From contig DBRC01000007.1 in the NCBI GenBank assembly GCA_002305505.1, positions 4,147 through 21,506 of the forward strand: DNA of 17,360 nucleotides. Reading direction: 5' to 3'. The DNA is from Prevotella sp. UBA1378 (GTDB lineage: Bacteria; Bacteroidota; Bacteroidia; Bacteroidales; Bacteroidaceae). A program made the translations under genes and the position numbers. The notes under the pieces are model-generated. The model saw only the letters and a program-made list of their open reading frames with translations, was not told the origin of the DNA and did no database searches. Positions 1-6,017 of this stretch are shown here, one piece after another (the stretch's first letter is position 1; each line of letters begins with the position of its first letter).

Positions 1-83
1 ATTTTTCTGAGATAATTGGCCAAATTAGCTTATTTCCTGTAAAGCACTCTTTTTACGGTTGAACTTGCATTTAATCCAAATCG

Positions 84-164
84 TACAAGCATCTTGTACT
101 CCTGCTACAAGGTGCTTGTACTCTTGCTACAAGGTGCTTGTAGTCATGCTACAAGGTGCTTGTA
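84..164. repeat. Four palindromes in tandem, 22-bp period
   Basis: Four copies of the 15-bp inverted repeat TACAAG-NNN-CTTGTA occur at 84-98, 106-120, 128-142 and 150-164. The first has the centre CAT; the other three have GTG. All half-sites are perfect. Start-to-start distance is exactly 22 bp, with 7-bp linkers (ctcctgc, ctcttgc, gtcatgc). The last two linkers match the first at four or five of seven positions. The 22-bp step is close to two helical turns, so all sites would face one side of the DNA, as expected for a multi-site operator or iteron-like array. It could instead be an interspersed repeat. The sequence alone does not say which protein, if any, binds. Confidence 0.85.
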
Positions 165-264
165 CGATTTCAATACGTTAGTTATCACTTTGCCAGACTT
201 TCCAAACACAGGGCTTTACGAGTGCACCGATAAATGGCCAAAAATCAAAACAGGGGTATATTCT

Positions 265-312
265 CCGCCTTGCAACGGCGGTGCCGCCCTTTGCGCTGCG
301 GCGGCATCGCCG
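265..312. other. GC-rich segment with competing hairpins
   Basis: Two mutually exclusive folds are visible. Hairpin A pairs CCGCC (265-269) with GGCGG (277-281) around a 7-nt loop. Hairpin B pairs 276-288 with 300-312, a 13-bp stem with one G-T wobble (281/307) around an 11-nt loop. Bases 276-281 are used by both. The segment is far richer in G+C than its AT-rich flanks. No U-run follows, so this is not a standard intrinsic terminator. It may be a structured RNA, an attenuator-like switch or part of an interspersed repeat. Confidence 0.5.
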
Positions 313-454
313 TCCGGATTAACGTGATATCCTTATCCCGAACTCAAGTCGGCATTCCTAACTATGTTGCATTTAATTTAAAAATACAGGCAATAAAATC
401 GTATAAAACACGTTATTCCAACATATTTGAACAATCCCCTAAAACATGTTCACT

Positions 455-1432
455 ATGAAAATATTGATTTACGGAGCAGGTGTCGTAGGCAGTACATACG
501 GCTGGCTACTTCACAATAAAGGACATGATGTGACCATACTTGCCCGCAGTGAGAAAAGAAACGCCTTGCGTGAAAATGGCATCCATATTGTCTGCCAAGA
601 TTTCAGAAATGGCGAAAAGAAAGTGTCGGACATTATATTCAATCCGCATATTATAGATGAATTATCGGCAGACAATGATTTCGACTACATCATTGTCGCT
701 ACAAACAAGTTGCAGCTTCCAAGTGTGCTGCCTTCATTGAAAGCTGGTGCAGGAAAAGCGAATATCGTTTTCTTCCAAAACAATTGGGATTCTTTCGACG
801 AGATAGCCTCTTATCTGCGTCCTGAACAGTATTTTTTCGGCTTCCCTTTTATGGTGGGCGGAGGAAGGAACGGTTTGGAAATACGGAGTTGTATTTCCGG
901 ACTAAAATATTCCTGCACCCCCTTGGGCGAAACAAACGGAAGTGTGACGGAGAGAATACGTAAATTTGCTGATATATTGGAAGAAGCGAATTTGAAGCCA
1001 AGCATATCTTCCCGGATTCTTGTCTGGCTTATATCTCATTATGCCACAGCTGCCGGGCTCTCCGCAGGTGTCATATATGCAGGTGGTGCAGCGCAATTCA
1101 TTGAAGAAACCGATATACTTAAACAAACAATATGTGCTATTCGCGAGGGATTTGCCATTTGTAAAAAGAGGGGCATAAATCCTAAAGACGAGAAAGCAAA
1201 CAGACTCTACCGCCTCCCCTTGTTCCTTGCCGTGCCCATCGCCAAAAAAATATATGCGGACGAAGCATTGCAAAAAATGTTCGACGGACATGTCACTCAT
1301 TCACCCGACGAAATCCGGCAAATGCTGGATGATATGATTGAGGGCGGAAAAACATACGGTATAAACACGCCATGTCTTGCCAAGATGAGAGAGGAAATCA
1401 ACCGTATGCACGGACATTTCAAGAAGAAATAA
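455..1432 (+). CDS. Ketopantoate reductase (PanE/ApbA) family protein
   Basis: A 325-residue protein of the PanE/ApbA fold. The family reduces ketopantoate to pantoate with NADPH in the cytosol, but this member may use another substrate. Residues 1-12 (MKILIYGAGVVG) hold the first strand and the GxGxxG dinucleotide loop. The family's VTLKA-like segment appears as ATNKLQL, and its (Q/H)NG loop as QNNW, so the cofactor-side Asn is kept. By eye, the catalytic region (RKLAVN in E. coli PanE) aligns with SRILVW, replacing the catalytic Lys by Arg and the nearby Asn by Trp. A C-terminal EI...GIN-TP segment matches the family end. I chose the ATG at 455 because the Rossmann strand begins there; an ATG at 446 would add Met-Phe-Thr. 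Neither has a clear ribosome site. The gene stands alone, 306 bases from the next. The family is secure; the exact reaction is not. Confidence 0.85.
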   Translation: MKILIYGAGVVGSTYGWLLHNKGHDVTILARSEKRNALRENGIHIVCQDFRNGEKKVSDIIFNPHIIDELSADNDFDYIIVATNKLQLPSVLPSLKAGAGKANIVFFQNNWDSFDEIASYLRPEQYFFGFPFMVGGGRNGLEIRSCISGLKYSCTPLGETNGSVTERIRKFADILEEANLKPSISSRILVWLISHYATAAGLSAGVIYAGGAAQFIEETDILKQTICAIREGFAICKKRGINPKDEKANRLYRLPLFLAVPIAKKIYADEALQKMFDGHVTHSPDEIRQMLDDMIEGGKTYGINTPCLAKMREEINRMHGHFKKK

Positions 1433-1478
1433 TACCGGCTCTACACCCAAAACAAACGAAGATATAACTGCAAACTAA

Positions 1479-1518
1479 AAATATGACGTCATTTTCCTGC
1501 AAATATGACGTCATATTT
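1479..1518. promoter_or_regulatory. Two palindromic operator-like sites, 22 bp apart
   Basis: The right site, 1501-1518, is a perfect 18-bp palindrome (AAATATGACGTCATATTT). The left site, 1479-1496, shares AAATATGACGTCAT and keeps a perfect 10-bp core (ATGACGTCAT, 1483-1492). Core centres are exactly 22 bp apart. The right site ends 13 bases before the -7 box and occupies the place where a -33 TTTG element would lie; none is present. That layout fits either an activator replacing the -33 contact or a repressor blocking it. The binding protein is unknown and no regulator gene lies next to it in the window. Confidence 0.7.
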
Positions 1519-1531
1519 CGTTGGAAATGAG

Positions 1532-1539
1532 TATATTTG
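1532..1539 (+). promoter_or_regulatory. Probable -7 box of the ClbS-like gene
   Basis: TATATTTG matches the Bacteroidetes -7 consensus TAnnTTTG at every fixed position. Transcription would start near 1546, giving a leader of about 190 nt. No TTTG is found 19-21 bases upstream; that spot lies in the palindrome at 1501-1518, so the promoter probably depends on a bound regulator. The start site is inferred from spacing only. Confidence 0.6.
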
Positions 1540-1664
1540 TCGCCAAGTAACAAAAGACCCTGCCAACGGCAGAGAAAGTTCCTCGCTCTGACGATCACCT
1601 GCGAAGAAGACGAAGACAAAACCCTCTGGCAGCGGAGCATCGGAAGAACACCGTAAAACCATTT

Positions 1665-1704
1665 GAAAGCGGAACGATGACCTTATAGCCATCGCTCCAC
1701 TTTC
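1665..1704 (+). other. Imperfect hairpin in the ClbS-like leader
   Basis: GAAAG (1665-1669) pairs with CTTTC (1700-1704), GGA (1671-1673) with TCC (1696-1698), and CGATG (1675-1679) with CATCG (1690-1694). Single mismatches separate the three blocks and the loop is about 10 nt. It ends 34 bases before the ATG and is not followed by a U-run, so it is not a terminator. It may stabilise the mRNA or affect translation. Confidence 0.4.
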
Positions 1705-1738
1705 ATTCATAATCGAATAACAATTAAAATAAGAAGAT

Positions 1739-2278
1739 ATGGCACGAGCAACAACAAAAGCAGATTTAATAATATCCGCAAACGGACATTTCGAAAAAAT
1801 GTGGAAACTCATCGATAATATGAGCGAGGAACAACAGAAAGCAACTTTTGCGGAAGAAATGGCATCGGCTGGTAAAGAAACACATTGGGGTCGGGATAAA
1901 AACCTACGCGATGTGCTTGTGCATCTGTACGAATGGCATCTGTTATTGCTAAATTGGGTAAAAGCTAACAGTAACGGTGAACGCAAACCTTTTTTGCCTG
2001 AGTCGTATAATTGGAAAACCTATCCAACAATGAATGTTGATTTTTGGAAGAAGCACCAAAATACGCCATTGGAGGAAGCCAAAGCACAGTTAAGAGAAAG
2101 CCACAAAGCTGTAATGTCACTGATAGAGCAATTCTCCAGTGATGAACTCTTTGCCAAGGGAGCACTAGTTTGGACGGGGACTTCCCCACTCGGAGCTTAC
2201 TGTGTTTCGGCAACTGCAAGCCATTATGATTGGGCTATGAAGAAAATAAAGCTGCATATTAAAACCTCTAAGAAATAA
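1739..2278 (+). CDS. ClbS/DfsB family four-helix bundle protein
   Basis: A 179-residue cytosolic protein of the ClbS/DfsB family (formerly DUF1706). The best-known member, ClbS of E. coli, protects the producer from colibactin by opening its cyclopropane warhead; most relatives have no known substrate. Family marks seen here are RDVLVHLYEWH (57-67), YNWKTYP (90-96) followed by N-x-x-FW (99-103), and SHYDWAxKKIKxH (161-173) near the C-terminus. The length is typical. The ATG at 1739 directly precedes the usual N-terminal helix and has only a weak purine-rich ribosome site. No colibactin-type synthesis gene is in the window, so self-protection against a self-made toxin is unlikely to be local; defence against a neighbour's product or stress is possible. 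A paired palindrome and its own promoter suggest tight control. The integrase-like remnant right behind it hints at lateral arrival. Confidence 0.88.
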   Translation: MARATTKADLIISANGHFEKMWKLIDNMSEEQQKATFAEEMASAGKETHWGRDKNLRDVLVHLYEWHLLLLNWVKANSNGERKPFLPESYNWKTYPTMNVDFWKKHQNTPLEEAKAQLRESHKAVMSLIEQFSSDELFAKGALVWTGTSPLGAYCVSATASHYDWAMKKIKLHIKTSKK

Positions 2279-2480
2279 TACCCGCTTCCAAAGTCAGCGT
2301 GCTGAAGCTATGCCGTCCAACATAGTAGCCCAACGGAGTACAAATGCCACACGCCAAGCCTATGGCTTTAAGACGGGTAAGTAGTTTCCCTTTGCTCATC
2401 GTATCGGGGCGAATGCCAAGAGCTTTACCTTGCACTGCAGCGGCATAAAAATCCGGAATATTTTTGTTAGTTTCACAGAA
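2268..2480 (-). pseudogene. Tyrosine recombinase remnant (integrase fragment)
   Basis: The - strand has a 70-codon open frame with no proper start, ending in TAG at 2268-2270. Its middle reads LKAIGLACGI (about 2343-2372) and then GRHSFSTLTLEAG (2280-2318). The second string matches the R-H-[ST]-F-x-T-x-x-L-x-x-G box of tyrosine recombinases; Bacteroidetes integrases usually carry a CGI...L-x-YH-x-x-RH arrangement just before it. Here the His three residues before the Arg is Tyr. The frame stops before the later GH motif and the nucleophilic Tyr, and the N-terminal domains are absent, so it cannot be active. Its end overlaps the last bases of the ClbS-like gene, as if a junction lay there. 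Residues before LKAIG show nothing I recognise. Assignment rests on motif memory, so it remains moderate. Confidence 0.55.
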
Positions 2481-2494
2481 TTATTGTATTTTTG
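2463..2494 (+). promoter_or_regulatory. phoH promoter (Bacteroidetes type)
   Basis: TTTG at 2463-2466 (-33 box) and TATTTTTG at 2487-2494 (-7 box TAnnTTTG) are separated by 20 bases, the expected spacing for the primary Bacteroidetes sigma factor. Transcription would begin near 2500, leaving a leader of about 20 nt before the start chosen for phoH. This is the best promoter in the window and probably drives the gene run downstream. Confidence 0.75.
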
Positions 2495-2521
2495 TACTCA
2501 AATTTTAAAATTGGATATCCA

Positions 2522-3514
2522 TTGATAGAGAAACATATTGTTTTAGAGGACATTGACCCCGTCATATTCTACGGAGTGGGCAATACTAATTTGCAGATGC
2601 TCAAGTCGCTTTTCCCTAAGTTGCGCATTGCCGCACGCGACAACGTGATGCGCATTCTCGGCGACGAGGAACAAATGGCCACACTGGAAGAGAACGTGGA
2701 AACAATGCGCAAGCACGTGCTGAAATTCAACTCACTGAAAAGCGAAGACATCCTCGACATCGTAAAAGGCAAGAAAACACATGAAGAAGCCCCCGACGGC
2801 GTGGTCGTCTACAGCATGTCGGGACGCCCAATCAAGGCACGAAGCGAAAACCAACAGAAGCTGGTAGACGCATACATACGAAACGACATGGTATTTGCCG
2901 TAGGCCCGGCCGGTACAGGGAAGACTTACCTCAGCATAGCCCTTGCCGTCAAGGCACTGAAAGAAAAAACAGCAAAGAAAATCATCCTCTCACGCCCGGC
3001 CGTGGAGGCCGGTGAGAAGCTGGGGTTCCTGCCGGGCGACATGAAAGAAAAGATTGACCCTTACCTGCAGCCTCTTTACGACGCGCTCGAGGATATGCTC
3101 CCCGCCACGAAGCTGCAAGAGATGATGGAGAAACATGTGATACAGATCGCCCCCTTGGCCTTCATGCGGGGACGGACACTGAGCGACGCAGTTGTGATAC
3201 TGGATGAAGCCCAGAACACCACCCCCGCGCAAATCCGTATGTTCCTCACGCGGATGGGCTGGAACACTAAAATGATTATCACGGGCGATATGACACAAAT
3301 CGACCTGCCCCGTACCCAACTGAGCGGGCTGAGAGAAGCGCTCGACATCCTTAATGGCGTTGAAGGTATCGGGATTGTGGAACTGAACCGCAAAGATATC
3401 GTAAGACATAAGCTGGTGACGCGCATCGTAAACTCTTACGAGGCATACGACAAAAAAATGAATAAGGCTGATAAACCGGCAGTAACCGGTACGATGCCCC
3501 CTCCCGGAACATGA
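2522..3514 (+). CDS. phoH: PhoH-like ATPase
   Basis: A 330-residue PhoH family protein: a cytosolic P-loop ATPase related to the helicase-like half of RNA enzymes, usually linked to RNA metabolism, with an uncertain cellular role. Walker A is GPAGTGKT (128-135) and Walker B VVILDEAQN has its Asp-Glu at 228-229. The segment between them carries the family's SRPAVEAGEKLGFLPGD stretch. The frame is open back to a TTG at 2492, but that TTG lies inside the -7 box and cannot be on the transcript. I therefore use the TTG at 2522, giving MIEKHIVLE, a familiar start for Bacteroidales PhoH. The rare start codon is a visible oddity. The gene opens the co-directional run and lies 22 bases before purC. 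Confidence 0.92.
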   Translation: MIEKHIVLEDIDPVIFYGVGNTNLQMLKSLFPKLRIAARDNVMRILGDEEQMATLEENVETMRKHVLKFNSLKSEDILDIVKGKKTHEEAPDGVVVYSMSGRPIKARSENQQKLVDAYIRNDMVFAVGPAGTGKTYLSIALAVKALKEKTAKKIILSRPAVEAGEKLGFLPGDMKEKIDPYLQPLYDALEDMLPATKLQEMMEKHVIQIAPLAFMRGRTLSDAVVILDEAQNTTPAQIRMFLTRMGWNTKMIITGDMTQIDLPRTQLSGLREALDILNGVEGIGIVELNRKDIVRHKLVTRIVNSYEAYDKKMNKADKPAVTGTMPPPGT

Positions 3515-3536
3515 ACTCATAAACATAAAAACAGCA

Positions 3537-4487
3537 ATGAAAGCATTAACAAAGACCGACTTCCACTTTGATGGACAGAAAAGCGTGTACCACGGAAAAG
3601 TGCGCGACGTGTACAACATCAACGACGACTTGATGGTAATGGTTGCTACCGACAGAATCTCGGCTTTCGACATCATCCTGCCAAAAGGCATTCCTTTCAA
3701 AGGGCAGGTACTGAACCAGATTGCAGCGAAATTCCTTGATGCCACGACCGACATCTGCCCCAATTGGAAATTGGCAACGCCCGACCCAATGGTAACTGTC
3801 GGCCTGAAGTGCGAAGGATTCCGCGTCGAAATGATTATCCGCGGCATCCTTACCGGCTCTGCCTGGAGAGATTACAAAAACGGATGCCGGGAGATTTGCG
3901 GTGTGCGACTTCCCGACGGAATGCGGGAGAACGAACGCTTCCCGGAGCCAATTATCACCCCGACCACCAAGGCCGACGAAGGGCACGACTTGAATATATC
4001 CAAAGAAGAAATCATCGCACAGGGCATCGTGTCGGCGGAAGACTATGCTGTAATGGAGGACTACACCCGCCGGCTCTTCGGGCGCGGGCAAGAGATTGCC
4101 GGAAAACAGGGGCTAATACTCGTCGACACGAAATACGAGTTCGGAAAGCGCGACGGGAAGATTTACCTCATCGACGAAATCCATACGCCCGACTCCAGCC
4201 GCTACTTCTATGCCGACGGATATGAAGAAAAGCTGTTGAAAGGGGAACCACAGAAACAGCTGTCGAAAGAATTCGTACGCCAATGGCTCATCGAACACGA
4301 CTTCATGAACGAACCTGGACAGCAAATGCCCGAAATCACCGACGAATATGCCGAAAGCGTAAGCGACCGCTATATCGAACTTTATGAACACATCACGGGC
4401 ACACGGTTTGATAAGGCTTCGGAAGAAGGCGACATCGCCGCCCGCATCGAAAAGAATGTGAACGAATACCTCAGAGCGGGAATATAA
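3537..4487 (+). CDS. purC: Phosphoribosylaminoimidazole-succinocarboxamide synthase
   Basis: SAICAR synthetase (EC 6.3.2.6), the purine pathway step that joins aspartate to CAIR with ATP, in the cytosol. The 316 residues suit the longer, eukaryote-like class rather than the roughly 240-residue E. coli form. Motifs are GKVRDVY (20-26, ATP binding), DRISAFD (39-45), GFRVEMIIRGILTGSAWRDY (94-113) and KYEFGKRDG followed by LIDEIHTPDSSRY (199-223). The ATG at 3537 gives the usual N-terminus. It is 22 bases after phoH and 9 before menG, so co-transcription is likely. purM, another purine gene, lies three genes downstream. Confidence 0.97.
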   Translation: MKALTKTDFHFDGQKSVYHGKVRDVYNINDDLMVMVATDRISAFDIILPKGIPFKGQVLNQIAAKFLDATTDICPNWKLATPDPMVTVGLKCEGFRVEMIIRGILTGSAWRDYKNGCREICGVRLPDGMRENERFPEPIITPTTKADEGHDLNISKEEIIAQGIVSAEDYAVMEDYTRRLFGRGQEIAGKQGLILVDTKYEFGKRDGKIYLIDEIHTPDSSRYFYADGYEEKLLKGEPQKQLSKEFVRQWLIEHDFMNEPGQQMPEITDEYAESVSDRYIELYEHITGTRFDKASEEGDIAARIEKNVNEYLRAGI

Positions 4488-4496
4488 AGGATTCTA

Positions 4497-5228
4497 ATGT
4501 ACAGGCAAGAAGAGATAAAACCCTACAGCAACGGTGAAAAAGGCAAGCAGGTAGAACAGATGTTCGACAACATAGCCCCTACCTACGATGCGCTCAACCA
4601 CCGTCTCTCATGGGACATCGACAAGGGCTGGCGCCGGAAGGCCATCTGCCAATTATTGCCGTACGGGCCGAAGGAAATACTCGACGTGGCAACCGGGACG
4701 GGCGACTTTGCCATCCAAGCAGCACGGATACTGCATCCGGAACACCTTACCGGGGCTGACATCAGCGAAGGAATGATGGAAATCGGGCGCAGGAAAGTTG
4801 AAGAATCCGGACTCTCCGATATAATATCTTTCGTGAAAGAAGACTGCATGCACCTCTCTCTTGCCGCTAACCGATACGATGCTGTAACGGCAGCTTTCGG
4901 CATCCGGAATTTCCCCGACCTCGACCAAGGCCTCAGAGAGATTCACCGCGTGCTCAAACCCGGAGGGCATCTCTGTATCGTGGAACTCACCACACCGGTG
5001 AAATTCCCCATGAAGCAACTCTTCAGGCTCTACGCCCATACAATACTGCCTTTCTATGGGCGGCTGGTATCAAAAGACCACAGCGCCTACAGCTATCTTA
5101 CCGCAACCATAGAAGCCTTCCCGCAGGGAGAGCACATGGTGGGGATACTGGAAAAGGCCGGATTCTCTGACGTGCGGTTTAAGCGCCTCACGTTCGGCAT
5201 CTGCACGATGTATTTCGCTACAAAATGA
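4497..5228 (+). CDS. menG: Demethylmenaquinone methyltransferase
   Basis: A class I SAM-dependent methyltransferase of the UbiE/MenG family, 243 residues, that methylates demethylmenaquinone to menaquinone at the membrane face. Bacteroidales use menaquinone, so I favour menG over ubiE. Seen are FDNIAPTYD (23-31), the SAM loop LDVATGTGD (62-70), TGADISEGMM (85-94), AFGIRNFPDLDQGL (133-146) and RVLKPGG (151-157). An unusually clear ribosome site, AAAGGA at 4486-4491, overlaps the purC stop and supports this ATG. The gene sits between purC and aroE; the shikimate pathway supplies chorismate for menaquinone, so the pairing makes metabolic sense. Confidence 0.95.
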   Translation: MYRQEEIKPYSNGEKGKQVEQMFDNIAPTYDALNHRLSWDIDKGWRRKAICQLLPYGPKEILDVATGTGDFAIQAARILHPEHLTGADISEGMMEIGRRKVEESGLSDIISFVKEDCMHLSLAANRYDAVTAAFGIRNFPDLDQGLREIHRVLKPGGHLCIVELTTPVKFPMKQLFRLYAHTILPFYGRLVSKDHSAYSYLTATIEAFPQGEHMVGILEKAGFSDVRFKRLTFGICTMYFATK

Positions 5229-5255
5229 GACAACAACAAATTATCACGTACGAAT

Positions 5256-5999
5256 ATGGACAAATACGGATTAATAGGTTACCCATTGGGCCATTCCTTC
5301 TCCATCAGCTACTTCAACCAGAAATTTGCTGACGAAGGCATCAATGCCAAGTATGAAAACTTTGAGATTCCGACCATCGAGTCGCTCCCCGAAATACTCG
5401 ACTCGAACCCTGACTTGCGGGGACTGAACGTAACCATCCCTTACAAGCAGAAGGTTATTTCGTTCCTCGACAAAATCAGTCCGGAGGCACGGGCCATCGG
5501 AGCCGTCAATGTGATACGTGTAACTCATGAGGGCGGGAAAACGCAGTTGAAGGGTTACAACTCCGACGTAATCGGGTTTACGAAAAGTATTGAGCCCATG
5601 CTGGAAAAGTTCCACAAGAAAGCGCTTATACTGGGAACGGGCGGAGCTTCAAAAGCCATCGACTACGGATTAAAAGCCCTCGGACTGGAAACTGTTTCCG
5701 TCAGCCGGTTCGAACGCCCCGGCACCATACGCTACTGCGACATTACAGCCGAAGTGGTAAAAGAATACAACGTCATTATCAATTGCACGCCATGCGGCAT
5801 GTACCCCCACTCGGAGGAATGCCCCCTGCTGCCGTATGAGGCCATGGACAGCCACAACATCCTCTACGACCTGATTTACAACCCCGACGAGACATTGTTC
5901 ATGAAAAAGGGAGCCGAACGGGGCGCTAACGTGAAGAACGGCCTTGAAATGCTGCTTCTGCAGGCTTTTGCAAGCTGGGATTTTTGGCATGAAAAATAA
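5256..5999 (+). CDS. aroE: Shikimate dehydrogenase (NADP+)
   Basis: AroE (EC 1.1.1.25) reduces 3-dehydroshikimate to shikimate with NADPH in the cytosol, feeding aromatic amino acids, folate and menaquinone. At 247 residues it is slightly shorter than E. coli AroE. The substrate site shows SFS (14-16), NVTIPYK with the catalytic Lys64, and NSD with Asp104. The nucleotide loop is LGTGGASKA (126-134). NCTPCGM (176-182), DLIYNP (205-210) and NGLEMLLLQA (228-237) complete the fold. It starts 27 bases after menG and ends 18 before purM. There is no sign of fusion to other shikimate enzymes. Confidence 0.96.
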   Translation: MDKYGLIGYPLGHSFSISYFNQKFADEGINAKYENFEIPTIESLPEILDSNPDLRGLNVTIPYKQKVISFLDKISPEARAIGAVNVIRVTHEGGKTQLKGYNSDVIGFTKSIEPMLEKFHKKALILGTGGASKAIDYGLKALGLETVSVSRFERPGTIRYCDITAEVVKEYNVIINCTPCGMYPHSEECPLLPYEAMDSHNILYDLIYNPDETLFMKKGAERGANVKNGLEMLLLQAFASWDFWHEK

Positions 6000-6017
6000 A
6001 GCGAACAAAATAAGAAT

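Larger units (their letters stand above)
1..454. other. Intergenic region with no credible gene
   Basis: This stretch precedes the first gene. The two short open frames that cross it (94-327 and 234-458) show no protein-like motif and lie over repeats and hairpins, so I treat them as chance. The structure I can see is the palindrome array at 84-164 and the GC-rich hairpin segment at 265-312. The remainder is AT-rich. I find no convincing promoter for the downstream gene and no intrinsic terminator with a U-tract. Confidence 0.7.
1433..1738 (+). other. Gap holding operators, promoter and long leader
   Basis: This 306-base region contains no credible gene. It starts with about 45 bases of plain AT-rich DNA without a terminator. 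Two operator-like palindromes follow (1479-1518), then a Bacteroidetes -7 box (1532-1539), then about 190 bases of presumed untranslated leader to the ATG at 1739. The leader holds a small hairpin (CTGCC-AAC-GGCAG, 1560-1572) and a longer imperfect one (1665-1704). Confidence 0.7.

Noticed and set aside
84..164. CRISPR array
   Set aside because: The 22-bp period leaves only 7-bp linkers, far too short for spacers, and no cas gene is present.
422..429. CATATTTG as a -7 box for the reductase gene
   Set aside because: It misses the first consensus base and has no -33 partner 19-21 bases upstream.
94..458. Two short + strand frames (77 and 74 codons) upstream of the reductase gene
   Set aside because: They run through the palindrome array and the GC-rich hairpin block, lack domain-like composition, and have no ribosome site.
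2990..3847. 285-codon - strand frame across phoH and purC
   Set aside because: It is antisense to two well-supported genes and shows no recognisable family motif.
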